Source: Sclerurus mexicanus
Lineage: Eukaryota; Chordata; Aves; Passeriformes; Furnariidae
NCBI GenBank assembly: GCA_013396755.1
Contig: VWZF01006736.1
Coordinates: 569,845-633,844, forward strand
DNA: 64,000 bases
Direction of reading: 5' to 3'
Positions 13,001-28,000 of this stretch are shown piece after piece (within the stretch, counting starts at the first letter, position 1; each line of letters opens with the position of its first letter). The notes below the pieces were generated by a model. The model saw only the letters and a list, made by a program, of their open reading frames with translations. It was not told the DNA's origin and did no database searches. A program made the position numbers and the translations under genes.

Positions 13001-16000
13001 CACACCACTGGTTATAGGGAGAGATTAGACTAGACAACAAGTACACAAGTCAGTGTCTATGTAGAGGTACCTCATGACATCTGAGAGGCCCTGGGTTGTC
13101 TATGGCATCTAAACAGAACAGATACAGGGTGATGGAGAAGCCAGGGTGCATCAAAGTATCTCATGCAGCTCTGTATGGAGAGCGAAATTGCGCCATTCAT
13201 ACCCAGGTGGCCACCCACATCTCAGAATATAAATGTACCTGCTTCTGATCAGGCAACCAATATTATATTTTGAACAGAATTACTAAAATTTTCCAAGTTT
13301 ATAATACCTTTAGCGTATTTGTTAGTGCAGATAATTAAGTACCTCAACTAGAGTACCATACCAAACAAACGTCACTAAAAAAGCAAGTAGAGCAGCATTC
13401 CTCATACCATTTGCCTAAAGGCAAAAAATTTTACTTAAGCTAAACACACAGAGTAGTTTGGGGGGAGACTGTGTCAAAACTAAGTACTGCTTTTTTACCA
13501 CAGACTGCGTCAAAATTCAACGGTTACTTGCTGCTTACTCTTGTTTTATGGAGAGTTCTGTGAATGACCAGATGAAGCAGGGGCCAGACCCTTGACAGCA
13601 CATACAAGAACATGTGATCTCTTTGGGGAAAGAGAGACGAAGAAAGATTCAGGGAGACTGCTGGAACAGCCAAGAACAGCAGCATGTGGTATGTATGATT
13701 TGTATTAATTATGGATCATGCTTTCCACATATACTGAAGGCACAAACAAAGCAGTTCATCTCTTCCATCTACCGCACTCCTCTTTCTCATTTGTCTTGGT
13801 AAACTGTAACAGTGTGGAACACATCATCCACCACAGGGAGCTTCAGACAAATTCTTATTTTGCAGTCTATCTCCATGCATTGTGTAGCAGTTCTTGAGAA
13901 ACAATGAAACTGTTGCCAAGATGGGAAGTGCCAATGAGAAGATTAATACCACTGAGATACACTTAATACAGTGAAAACTTTATTCCTTTACTTGTCTGCC
14001 AACAGAACAAAGCCAAAGTAAAATGTTTCTCACCATCAGTATTTGCCATTTATACAGATCAGAGCTGCATGAGTCAGAAGCCGAAGATGTAGAAGCTGAA
14101 GACATAATTCTCCTCTAAAGACAGTGGTACTGGCTATTATAAGACTGTCTTGCCATTCCTGCAAGCAGATAACTGAAATCATGCTTGTCTAACTTCTGGG
14201 TGACACCAAACACATTATCCAACACCTCAAAGTTCTTGAGAAAAAAGTCAACCAGGTGGTAAAATTGGTTATCTTTTACATTTATACACTGGCTAGTTAA
14301 TAACTGGGAGTGTTTCTAATGCCCTAAAGGTTTCCATGTGCGAATCCAATGCTTAAGTCCCACTGACATGAAACACGTAGAAACCATTCCAAACACATTT
14401 GAGGGCCACATAAAAAAAATCACAGCAACACATCCTGCCCTTCTTCCCAAAAAAAATATGCCCCATAACCTTCCGTTCTATTTCGCAACATTCCTGCAAG
14501 CCTAGCAATGCTGTCCCATTCTTGTACCTCACTAGCAAGAAAAGTAACATTGAAATTAATATGGCACGTATGCTGCACCAACAGACACCCACGTCGCTCT
14601 ACTCTCTGTTAACATCAGCTTTTCTTATATACTGTCACTTGTCAATTATATTTCCATGACATGGCTTACTTTGAACGCAAGTGCTTTTGGCACCAACCTA
14701 TCATGTCTTATTTGTCAGAGAAGCAACATGCATACCTGCAGAATTATAAATAGCAATCATGTATTGTTTTGAACAACACATTTCTTTTCTTGCTCAAGGC
14801 TGAGCTGCAACCTGTAATGTTACAAACACGACCCTGGCTGGAAATGGACTGTTTAGAATTACCTTGGGGTAATACTGAAGGAGTAGAAAAGTAAGATGCA
14901 GCAGAAGGAAGAAAATTGTGATCATAACAAGGAAAGAAAAGAAGCTAACAACAACAATGGAGGGAAACAAATCACGAGTAAGCACCAAGAGACAAATCTT
15001 CCAGAGGTCCTGTAATAGGTATCAAATGCAGTGCAAAAAAGCAGCAATGTCTCAGGATAGTTTGGAAGTGACATTATCTCCCACTACTTTAACATTCAGC
15101 CCCATCAGACCTAGGACAGGAGGAACAAGGTGTTGACCCATGCCATAAGCACTGATCATAGATTCACAGCAGAGATGGATTAACAGCAAGCTCATAACAA
15201 GAAAGGGTTAAACCCTGATTTGTATGTAACTGTATCCATGATGGACATGCAGACATCAAGCTTGAAAGCCCAATCAGTTGTTCTAACCATTAGTCTGCTA
15301 AAACAAGCTCTTCTTTCCGTTTTTTCTTCTTTCTTCACTTGTAGTCATCCTTGCAGCATTTTAAAACAGACTAAAGCAACAACTTTCAGGACCAGGACAC
15401 ATCACATTTTGTAGAAAACTGCTTAACAATAGCATACCTTAATCATTTACACAGGTTTAAATTATTTGTCACAATTTATGGAGAATCCATCTTTAAAAGG
15501 TAACTGGCACTTGGCATAGAGAAAAGCCTGCTTCTCAGAAAAGCATGCAACCCACCTCCATTAATCCTATTTGGTTGTTGATCTGGAGTTTGGGCTTGAG
15601 GAGAGTAGTAGGGTTGCTGATAAGTATTTGTAGGGAATTGTGGGGAAGTAGGGCTTCTCCTGCAGTCCCGGATACTGGAGAAAGTCTGTGAGTGAGGAAT
15701 CCCCCTCTGGAAGGGGGAGCAGCGAGTCAGACGTGGCTGCGGAGGTGGAAGGTGGTCAAACTCTTCCTCATCCTCAAGACTATAGCGATCATATTCCTGG
15801 TCAGCACATGTCCCTTTCTTTCCCGCATGCAGAGAGATGCTGGAAGTGTGCCTTGATACAGATGCTGAAGTTGAAGCATAATCTTGCCTAAGGCCTGTAA
15901 ATACCAAACAGAGAATGATTCAGCTTCTGCTAAGGGATTAACTCTTAATGTGCACTTCAAGCTTGAAAACTAAGCAGGTAAATAGACACGATTTTACAGC

Positions 16001-19000
16001 AAAAACTGGATTTACAGTGTAACCAGGCTGAAGATCTCACCTAGGATTCATCTGATCTAATTTTCAGTTGTACCTTTCAGGCATCTAAGCCTGAATTATT
16101 TCTCTCAAAATCCCTTTTTAATAAAAAATTATAAAAGAATACAGGAGTCTCCAAAAGATGTCTTGGATGCCTCTCAACATAAGATGAATCACCTTCACAA
16201 GGTACCAAGTTCTATGCCAATAAAAAAACTACCTGAGTACTAAGTTTTTAACTCTAAAATACTGTTAGAGGAATCACACTCATATTAGTTTTCCAAGCTA
16301 TTGCTATTAAACTTTTATAGTCATGTAACGAAAATGCTGACAATGGCATTTCTTAAACTTATAAACCATATAAATATTCTGGCTCTCCCATTTGATAACA
16401 TCTGGACAAGGCTTAGTGGTAACACAACTGCGTTTTACACAGGTACACAATCCTACTACCCTTTCCTTAGAATACCAGGTTTTGAAAACCTCTCACTATT
16501 AGCACTATCCCAGAAGAGCCTGCTTGCTTCGGGTCAAGTGAGAGGGAAACATTCACATCCGTTGCACATCCCTCTTTCCCTAGCTGCACAGTAGCCAGGG
16601 AAAAAGAGGATGTACATCGCATTTCCAGGAGCCAAGTAGCTCTGCCAATAGCTGCAGATAACAGCCTTCCTAGATTTACAAAAAGCCCTCGGCTTTAACA
16701 GATGTCTTTGCTTCATAATAGAAACTTCTTTATATGCTTCTTCTCCCCCTCCTCGAGTGGGAGTTTCTATTTGTGGCTGTGAAGAGAGCGTGCCTATGTG
16801 CACGTCTAGAACTACCACTTTCCATGGGATTAAGTGGACAACTGTCACATGCTCAAACATTCTGTACCAGCTGCTACTACAAGGATACAACCATTGCACC
16901 TGACACAGATTAGAGGAAAAACCAGTGTTTTTCTTTCCAGTTTGCCAATGATCTGATTCCTTAAAGAGCTAAGTACCTGAAGTGTTTTTTAAACCTCCCT
17001 CTGAAGATGAGCACAGCTGTCATTTAAGTAATGCAATCCTTTTTGTCTTTGATAGTCATAATTTTTTTTCTTTTTAAAATTAAAACACTTGCTAATTTCT
17101 CTGCTTAACATAATAAGCATTACTAAATACTCAGCACATTCAACTACTACTTGTGATTGCTCTGCCTGCTCAGTTGGATGGTTGCAGACAAATCACAGCT
17201 CTAATTTTTCCTTCACATTCTATTTTTCTTTTATATAATCATGTATTGCTTGGCATTTTCCTTCAGGCCCAACTCTGAATTTCTTTTGCTTTTAATGTCA
17301 CCAATTCCTCCTTGATGTCTTACTTGGCACTAACAGGAAGTGAGGAAGATACTGCACTTACTGTCTCAGTGACCTCTAAGACAAATGCCCTTTATTTATG
17401 AATAAAGACATTTTCCAAAGATTACTATTTAACCAAAACCATAATCTTTGTCAGACAAGATTCTGGGCTCAGATTTGTGTATAACCACTAGTTTCAAACT
17501 GAGATGCTAAATTTAAAGGCCCCAATCCAGTATTCAAAGGGGACTTAATCTCAAAATTCATCTGACAATTAAGAAAATCAAAGCTGAGGCAAAGAAAGTG
17601 AGAAGAGCTGTTTATTTTCACCTTTCTCATGAAACATATGCATAAGAAAAATGCTTTAGCACCTTCTCTCTCTAAAAATAAGATTATTTCAATCAATGTG
17701 GCAGGACATTGTAATTTACCTAAATGTACTCAACCATTTGGAATTCAGAAAAATACAAACATCAGATTTTGAGAGATCCAGCACCAGTTCAGATTAACCG
17801 GAACCCAACAATGTGCATACCTTCACCATGGAGGTGAAGAGCTTTTCCACCTGCCACTCAACAGGTGACACCATTTAAGAAAGATCCACTTGACTGAGAC
17901 CAGACTGGAGCAGTTTTAACTGCTATGGGCAATCTTCCTCAGACTATTCTGAAAACAAAAAAAAGTCACCTACTCTCCTCCTGTAGACGAGCCATGATCT
18001 GAACATCAGTGAGGTCCTGCAGCTTGTATCCCATGGAGATGGAATCATCTTCCAGCTCGGAAGTGCTCAGTTCACTGTCTACTGATGACTGTGGACTCAA
18101 AGGGGAACTCCTAGAAATGTAACCTATGTAAGAAAACATAAACTTTAGGCTGCAAATATGGCCGGTAATCTTTCATTCATGATCATCTGCCTTTTATTTT
18201 ACAGTAGCTTTAAATATTTTCTGTACAGCACATAAAAACTTTCAGAAGTGTAGTTCCATTCATTAACAATTAGCAAAGAACTCTGATACTCCTGAGAAGT
18301 AGTAAGTATAGTAATGGATCATGTATTCATCTGCTTGTTCCCAAAATAGCATTGAATAGCCAAGACAATGAATAATTTACCCAATAGAGTTCTGCTACAG
18401 CTCAGATTAGTCAGCATAGTCTAACCACATCTGCATTTGTATCTCTCATATGGGACTGTGATTCTTCCTACTCTTCTGAAAAGCAAGTGTGTGTGTTTCA
18501 CTAACTTCTGGTCAGTACTCACATGCTGTATCAGCACCATTCAGCTAAATTTTATTGTTTTTTCTTTAAAAAAACCCTGTTTATAACTATCAGATAAATC
18601 AATGACAATATCAATTAAGATTGAACATTGTACAACAACAGAGAAAGCATTGCCTCCTTCACAGAGCTACCTTTTGGAGAAGGCTCTGGATTCCACAATT
18701 CCCCCCGCATGATAGTAAAATATAAACTAATTTGCAATTAGTTGTGTGATCTAGTTGTTGTTCAACTTTAAAGAAAAAACCCTTCAACCAGAACAGTAAA
18801 TCACTTTCTAATATCCTCTGGACCACCAGAGACCCACAGCCTGCAGGGCAAGAACTGCTGTGACTTGGCTCACCAGCTGTGCTTCTATCACAGATGTGTT
18901 TGCATCCTCTAGCACTGCTGAAAGCAGTCACCTAAACTTCATCCTAAATTCAGCTGTTCTCTAATAATATCTCTGAAAGAAAAGGACAGGCAGGGGATTA

Positions 19001-22000
19001 CTTTGCTGTGGAAGGATTGTAAGGAGAAAATGTGTTTGCTTTTTAAAATGTGCAAGTTACACAAGTCCCTGAGGTTCTGCAGAGGTAGTAACAGCTGTGC
19101 TCTTTTGGAGAGGCAGCAGGAAACTAGAGAAGATACCTGAGGGTATCTCAAATAGCATGAAAGGCTTTCATTTAGCAACTAGATTTCATCCCATTGAATA
19201 GGGAAGCTTAGACATTTCACTCACATGCAGACAGCTACACCAGGCATTCAGTCGGGAGCTTCATCTCACCCACAATGCCTGTACCCCTTAAAACAAAGCT
19301 TTTTGCAGTGACTTTATGGATTGTAAGGAAAATTGCACACCAATTGGAGTGACACTGATGGCAACTTCCTCAGCCCACACTTGTTCCCACCAGCAATAAA
19401 ATGTTAGTGCCTCTTTCCCAGAAGATTATTTTCTCCACTGCCACTGTAGCTTAAGAGAAGTCACAGATACAAACTGACTCCTGATACCTGTACTGAATAA
19501 GGAAAAATGCAAATCCTTGCAATTTACAGACCACAGAAAGTTTGTATTTTTCCCAGAACTCCAGAATCCCCTGAAAATCAGTGGCAAACACAAAATAAAT
19601 CTTGGACAGTAGCAACAATACCAGTTTGAAAACAGCCATGATTCTGACAGTTATTTTTATTACAGAGAAATTTTCCCTGCAATTTCATTACACAGCTGCA
19701 CATATGTTTCTGTAGACACAAGGAAGGGGCACCATGGGGCCGAAATGAGCAGCAAAGCTGGGGTCTGTTTAAGCTGACAGAATCAACTATACTATCAGAT
19801 AAATCATTATTAATGTTTACCAGCATCACTTTCACGTAACACGCTGCATAACAGAAGACAATCTGTAGTTAATTTAATTAGGAAGATAACTTGTAGTTAA
19901 TTGCAAAATTTTAGATCACTAAAAAAAACCTATTTCCCTCTGAAATGTGAGTTTATATACAAACATCTGAAAAGTATACTGCTGTTAAAGGCTTAGCAAG
20001 ATTATACTAAATTAAGCAACTCTGTAAGCACCATGAATCAATATAAAGATAAGCATTACCTGTTCGTTCAGGTGTTAGTATTGCTTTACTGGAGGTTTTA
20101 GAGAAGCTGGGACTATTAAAACCATTGGTATATGGGGTGAGTCTTGCAACAGGGCTATAGGGAAAAGCCAAGGAGACAGGTGTAGAGAAGAGGTTCCGCC
20201 ATCGGCTAGCTGTTACGGATGTGAGGGAGGAGGGGGAAAAAACAAGATTTCCAATTATTAATAGAACAATGCTGTTAAGAGAGAAACATCATCTCATCTT
20301 AATCTGTTCATTATACATCTTTGACTTATTACAAAAGGAAAACAATCGTGAAAATTCAGCAGCAACTGAGAGGATCAACACAGTCTTCTACATGTAAAAG
20401 TGTGAACCAAAAGCTTTTCTAGCAAATATATCTCGTTTACCATTTTCTACATATACACATTTTTGGTATATATTCATCACATTCATCACTAGGTGCCAAA
20501 TAACAGAGGAAGGAAAAACTGCTACAGTTAGTAGAGAAACACAAATGAAATATGTAGTGCTCTTCAAGGAATTGTTCATGGCAATTAATCATCACACAAT
20601 TGAATTAACAGCTAAATTATCAGTTAGAGGAGTTTAGAGACACAGAAGTAAAAAACACAACCACCAAGTGCTCAAAACAACTGTAATCCCATAGTAAGCT
20701 TTTAAGCTATGATATTTTCGCTTCTCTTTTTACAGCATCAAATTCCTGATTGCGTAAGCATGATTTTTTTGTTTTTCACTGTTTTTGGAGGAACAACCAA
20801 ATAATAGAACAAGGCATCTCTTTTTCTACATATTGTTTACTAAAAGCTTGCAAGGCATTTGGTCTTCTATCAAAAGGCACTCAAAGCAGGCAAAAATAAA
20901 ACTAAAGGCTTATTTAATTTACATTTTCTTAGCTCAACCAGTGAAAATATTAATGCAACTGTCCTTTGTTTTGCTATTTTTAACATACCTTCAAAAGGTA
21001 AAATAAACAACATCCTCAGGCTCTTCAGAAAATAAATATTAGTGATAAAATTGTCTCAAGCAGAAGGAAAAGGAAAATTAAATATAAATTTCAGAGAACC
21101 CATTCACATACAAGCAATATGATAGTATTGTTTTGGGTTTTTCTTCCCTTGACAGAATCTATTTTGTCCTCACAGATGTTATAAAGTCACACAAGACGGG
21201 GAGCTAGAACATACTTATAGCTAGCTTTGAAATCAATGGCTGAACCTCAAGGCTTAGGAGGTGTACTTTGCAGTGGCAGATGCCACAAACTAGTTTTCAA
21301 AATCAGAAAAGCCCAAAAGCCCTCAAAAGCTATTCACTATCATATGGCTACTTAATACCACAAATCTGCTATCATCCGGTCATTTTAAACGCTCACAGAT
21401 ATTCAAATAATATTCATGCTCTCTATTTTGTCACCAAAATGATTTAGCAGGACATAGAAACTTTATTTCTCCATCTTGCTAACATCAACACCAAGTGGTC
21501 ATGGGACCAGCAGGGAAGCATATCTCGTTGGCAGGGTGCCAATCACATCCTTGCAACTTTTTGCAGTAATCAGTTTGTCACCAGTCCAAAAGGTGCTATT
21601 TCTCTCCTTTTGCTTTGACCCACTTAAATGTATTCCTGGGTTTGCAAGGAGTAAACAGCTTTTTCTACTCTCACTACAAGTGCTACTAAGCTTGGAGTGA
21701 AGGCAACCAGCTGGTTCCAGCACTGGCACAAAGCAGTCTGCTGGGAACAGGGACTATCTGCAAGGCTCAGGCTCTGTGGAAGGTAGTTAAAGTACACATT
21801 AGTAACATAAAAATTCGAATTGTGTTCTTTCCTGTCTCCTCATCAAAGAATTATTGCAATTCCCTCCTTTTTGACAACTCTAGCTCCTTCAAGCTTAAAG
21901 AAACCTAAAGGTCTGAGATCTTAACTAAAAGCAGCATCAGCATCACTTTTAAGAAATTGCTCGATGCCCAGACACACAACATAAGACTTCCTGGTCAGGC

Positions 22001-25000
22001 TGCTTGTACTTAACATTCACTAACACAATCAGTTAAAAAGTGAAGCACACAAGTGTTTCAGGACAAAAAGGAGAGCAAACACAGATGGACACAACTCTAT
22101 AAACTAGCAATTAACACAAATCCCTGGGCATGAGATTGGGAACAGGAAAACTCATGTGATGATTAAGTGGCTTAAAGACTTGTGCTGTAGTTGCAACTTC
22201 AGGTTTTTTGATCATGGAACAGTTTATACGGCTCCAGGCCTGGACACAGATGGGGTTCACCTACTGAGCAAGGTCAAAACGATTCTAGCCCATGCGTTGG
22301 CAAGGATGACTGAGGGGCTTTAAACTAGGTTTGAAGGGGGAAGGGGATAAGACCAGGCTTGCTAGAGACAAGCCAAGGAGTGGTAAGCCAGAGTTAGGGG
22401 CAAAATCAGCAGCCCAGCTGAAGTGCATCTACCCTAATGCACACAATATGGGTAGCAAACAAGGGGAGCTGGAAAGCCATCGTGCAGCAGGAAAACCATG
22501 ACGTAGTTGCCATCACAGAAATGCGGTGGGATGACTTGCGTGACTGGAGTGCCACAATGGATGGTTCCAAGCTCTTCAAAAGAGATAGGCAAGGAAAGAG
22601 AGGTGGTGGGGTGGCTCTGTATATTAGGGAGTATTTTGACTGTACAGAGCTTGTGGATGGTGATAAGGTTGAGTGCCTATGGATAAGAATTGTGGGAAGC
22701 CTAACGAGGCTGACATCCTGGTGGGAGTCAGTTATAGACCACCCAAACAGGATGAAGAGGTGGATGAATAAGTCTATGAGCAGATGGCTGATGTTTCACC
22801 ATCTCCAGCCTTTGTTCTTGTGGGAGAATTTAACTTTCTGGATGTCTGCTGGAAATCCACCACAGTGGAGACGGTGCAATTCTAAGAGGTTGCTGGAGTG
22901 TACGGAGGATAACCTCCTGTTGCAGCTGATAAATGAGCCTGCCAGGGGTGGGGCCCCACTAGATCTGCGAATTACAAACAGAGAAGGGCTGGTGGGAGGT
23001 ATGGTGGTTGGGGGGCATCTTGGACACAGCAACCATGAAATGGTAAGAGTTTTCAATACTTGGTGAAGTAAGGTGGGGCACAACAAAACTCTACCATGGA
23101 CTTCTGGAGGGCAGACTTTGGCCTATTCAGGACAATGATTTAGAAAGCTTCTTAAAAACAAAGGGACTCAGGATGGCTGGACATACTGTAAGAAAAAACC
23201 TTGAAGGTGCAGGAGCAGGCTGCTCCTATATGCCAAAAGATGAGCTGGTGGGGAAGATCAGCTTGGCTGAGCAGGGACCATCCACAGAAACTCAGGAAAA
23301 AAAAAAAAAGAGGGCTTATGACCTTTGCAAAAAGGGGCAGGGAACTCAGGAAACACTTAAGGATCTTGTTAGGTCATTATAAAGAAAACAAGAGATGAAA
23401 TCTCAGAATTAACCTGGCCACTGTTGTAAAGGGTAATAAAAAGTATTTTCAGAAATACACTGATTGCAAAAGGAGGGGCAAGGAAAACCTCCACTCTTTA
23501 CTGGATGCAAACTCACCACAGATGAGGAAAAGGCTGAGGTACTTAACACTTTCTTTGCCTCAGTCGTCAGTAAGACCAGTTATCCTCAGGACAAAAGGCC
23601 GCCTGTGCAGATAGGCAGGGATGAGGTGAAGAACGGACCTCTGGTAATCCAGGAGGAAGTAGTTAGTGACCTGCTGAGCCCTTAGATGCTCAGTCTATGG
23701 GACCAGATGGCATTCATCCTAGGGTGATGAGGGAGCTGGTGGAAGAGCTCACTAAACATCTCTTCATCACTTATCATCAGCCCTGGCTAACTGGGGAGGT
23801 CCCAGATGAGTGGAGGTTGGCCAGTGTGAGACCCATCCACAAGAAGCATCAGAAGGAGAATCTGGGGAACTCCAGGTCTGCCAGCCTGACCTTGCTGCCC
23901 AGCAAGATTATGGAACAAATTATCTTGAATGCAATCACACAGCACATACAGGACAACCAGCCACAGGTTTAGGAAGGGCAGATCCTCCCTGACCAACCTG
24001 ATCCCCCTTTATGACCAGGTGACCCACCTTGTGGATGAGGGGAAGGCTGTGCACATGTCTACCAGGACTTCAGTAAAGCCTTTGACACTGTCTCCATGAC
24101 ATACTCCTAGAAAAGCTAGCAGCCCAAGGCTTGGACAGGTGCACTCTGTGCTGGGTTACGAGCTGGCTGATGGTAGGGCCCAGAGAGTGCTGGTGAATGG
24201 TGCTGCATCCAGTTGTTAGCTGGTCACCAGTGGTGTTCCCCAGGGCCCGGTGGGGGCCCAGTCTTGTTTAATATTTTTATTGATGATCTGGATGAGGACA
24301 TGGAGTCTATCAAATTCCTGTGCCATATCAAGTTGGGTCCCAGTGTCAATCTGTTGGAGGGTAGGAAGGCCCTGCAGAAGGACCTGCACAGGCTGGATTG
24401 ATGGGTCAAGACCAACAGCATGTGGTTCAACAAGACCAAATGCTGGGTCCTGCACTTCAGTCACAACAACCCCATGCAATGCTACAGACTGGGGACAGAG
24501 TGGCTGGAAAGTGGCCCAGTGGAAAAGGACCTGGGGATGCTGTTCAACAGCTGGCTGAACATGAGCCAGCAGTGAGCCCAGGTGACCAGGAAGGCCAGTG
24601 GCATCCTGGCTCATATCAGGAATAGTGTGGCCAGCAGGATCAGGGAAGTGATTTTTACCCCGTACTCAGCACTGTGAGGCCACACCTGAAGTGCTGTGTC
24701 CAGTTATGGGCATCTCAATTCAGGAAGGACTTTGAGGTGCTGGAGTGAGTCCACAGAAGGGCAACAAAGCTGGTGAAGGGTCTGGAGTGCATGTCCTGTG
24801 AGGAGTGGCTGCGGGAGCTGGGGTTGCTTTGCCTAGAGGAGGCTCAGGGGGTGACCTTATCACTCTCTACAACCAACTGAAAGGAGGGTGTAGCCAGGTG
24901 GGATTTGGTCTCCTCCTAGGCAACTAGCAACACGGCAAGAAGACATACAGTCTTAAGCTGAGCCAGAAGAGGTTTAGGTTGGACAGTAGGAAGAAATTCA

Positions 25001-28000
25001 TCTAAGAAAGGGTGATTAGATATGGGAATTGGCTGCCCAAGGAGGTCGTGGAGGTACTGTCCCTGGAGCTGTTTAAGGGAAGACTGGACGTGGTACTTAG
25101 TGCCGTGGTCTAGTTGACATGTTGGTGTTTGATCATAGCTTGGACTTCATGACCTCTGAGGTCTCTTCTAACCTAACTGATTCTGTAACTCACAAGGAGT
25201 TAAGAACACCAAATTGATTTGAGGCATTCACTGAAATAGATGCATGCAATAGAGCAGATCTCAGTATCACATCCACACCTAATGTCTGTCATTTCCAATA
25301 GAAATCATCAGTAAAAGCAAGGGATGACAGTTTCTTTCAATTTTATTTTTCTGTCTAACACGAGCTACTATTTTGTAGCAGCCTGATCATTTGCCAGGCC
25401 AATTAGCTGCCAGCATGTTCTCACCCCCAGATGTGGTCAAGCGTACAGCACAAATAAACATCATTCATTACCCTCTACAATAACTGCTGTGAGCTGGCCC
25501 ACTGAGCACAAAGCAACAGTTATTGTGACTATGAAAGCAAGAACCCACATGAAGAATATAATTAGTATTTATGGCAAACCAGATTTCAAACTCTCTTTCA
25601 AATAGTATGTGTTCTTAGGGAAAGACAGATGGAAGAGGCCAAGAAACTCTATCTACACTAATCTCTATATATACTAAATCTCTGGAGATATCAGTGTAAA
25701 ATATTCCCAATTCTACAAACTTCTGCCACTATGCCTAAAATAAAACTTCAAAGTGTTTAAGCATCAGCAAAGAATAAAACCTTCTAGGCATGTGATTAAA
25801 TTCACTGTTTAGAATCAAATACAGAAAACTGTTTTCATCAGGTTTCAAATGGAAATATCAAAGTACACATTGAGTACTTCACAGTACTAATAAAGACAAA
25901 AATTAGATTTACTGAAGTTTAGTGCTAATGCCAAAACCATAAAAAGTTATATAGGAAGCAAGTGCTACAGACATGTAGGTAAATATGTTAACTAATGTAA
26001 AATTTGTAAAATCCCAAAATTGTGCAATGGATAGTCATTTTAGGATAGTTATTTTGCTCCAAACTGAATGTGAGACTCTCCCGGTTAGCATGATAAAACA
26101 CCACTATGGTATGCATGGATGAGACAATGTTGTTAAAGACCTTTATTTTAAGTTTAAAAGCCCAGCTGTTAAGCACTGAATTTTACAGTATTTGTAGCTT
26201 CTCCTTAAAGTCCCAACTTCAGTTGGCTGCAGATGAAGTAAGAAACCCAGGTACCCTTTAAAAACAAAGGAAACTTCTAACCTTTGCAGCTGAATAGAAA
26301 TGTGAATAATCCTGCTCTGAGTACCTTATACTGAAGATGCACTGAAGGAAGAAAGAGATTCAGTCATGGAAAGGAAATCAGGGGCATCTAAAACAACCAT
26401 CAAGAGAAAAGCAGCCAAAAAATCCATTTAATTTACTGACAGCAAAGATGTAAACACATGAAAAATCTGACGTCTTGAAGCATAAAACTCTTGGGACTAA
26501 CAAATCGTAACACAATAACCATAAACTGCCCCAGTCATCTAAGTCTAAGGTTAGATTAGAACCACCCAACTTTTTGGGTACAATTTCCTTGGTTTTGATA
26601 AATTCTTATTAGCTGAACTGCTGATAATGTAGTATGCTACAAAATATCTACTCTTAGTATTTTAAAAGAAGATCTTTCAAACTGACCACATAAGCAATCA
26701 AACAAAACCTTTCCCCTAAAAAATTTCAGCAACAAGGCTGCTCATACCTTCAAAATACTTACTAGCAGAACTGAAGATTTAAAAAGCAAGACCTTATTTT
26801 TATAACTTCCCCAGAGACATCAAAATGGTAAACCAGATGAAAATAGTAACTCCTATAGAAAAATATGAACTACTAATTAAACACAAATATTCACCACACT
26901 GACTCCTGTGAATAATCAGTATTTAATAAGAACTGACAGAAAATTTCACATGAAAACCTGAACAAGTAAACATCTACAGAAATGCATGGCTCAAAAGGAA
27001 TAGAGCATCCTCAAAGCCACAACATGCTGTACTGTATCTAAAGCAATTCCTTTCCTAAAACCAGTTCCTCATTTAAGCTACATAAGGTACAAGATTTCTA
27101 AACATATACAGAAGTTTGGTTTTGAGAGCAAAGATGAAATTTGCTATTTAAATTAATGGCAATGTTCATAAGTGTACCCAGCGTAAAAACTTGTATAGAT
27201 TCTCATTATACCATTTTAATTTTCAGGGGCTACATTGATGCAAGCAGGGACAGATCAAGTACAAGCCCTCTACTTGATGAATAAGATACACCCAGGACAT
27301 TAGATGATATATCTAGGACATGTGGGTGACCAAGCATTGGAAGAGGTTGCCTAGAGAGGTTGTGGAGTTTCCCTCACTGGAGATATCCAAAAGCCATATG
27401 GACATAATCGTGTGCAATGTGCTCTAGGACGACCCTGCTTGAGCAGGGAGACTAGACGAGATCACCCATTGTGGTCCCTTCCAACCTGACCTATTCTGTG
27501 ATTCTGTGTTCATATTAGCTGGGAATCAGGGTTTCCAATGAACCAAATAAAGTACATGCACATTTTAAACACCTTCTGTTTTCGTAACTCCATTATGAAA
27601 CTCGGTGACCTTTGTTTCCCAGAACTGGAACTTATGTTCACTCTAAGCAACACAAATAAAAGTATTTTTTTGCTACAAAGATAGGAAACAATAAAGTCAT
27701 AAGTAACAGTGTTGTACTAGTGACTAAACATACTAAATTATGTGAGGCAATATCTAGCTTGTTTATCCACTAAATTAGCTTAAGTTTTGTATAGACCTTC
27801 AGGCCAAAGTCAAAAGTATTTCCTAAGCTCAAGGTGAAAACAAATTAAATTGCATATATGCAGACATTTGAATATGGGTACTAATTACATAGCCTGAACA
27901 AAACCTTCTTTCAAGCCAGCACTGGAGGAATATTTACAACACTGTCAATCCGCACAGCAGTTTCCTTCAGAGCAGAAAACCCAAACCACCTCCCTCGTGC

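Noticed and set aside
16534..16899. 121-codon minus-strand open frame in SLAIN1 intron 4
   Set aside because: It lies between two well-supported exons, has no compatible splice sites linking it to them, and matches no family.
22437..23066. 209-codon open frame as a host gene
   Set aside because: It is the endonuclease part of CR1 ORF2, flanked by the rest of the same element.
23697..24614. Further open frames on both strands (23697-23972, 24216-24614, 24250-24558)
   Set aside because: The plus-strand frames are fragments of CR1 reverse transcriptase in shifted frames; the minus-strand frames are shadows.
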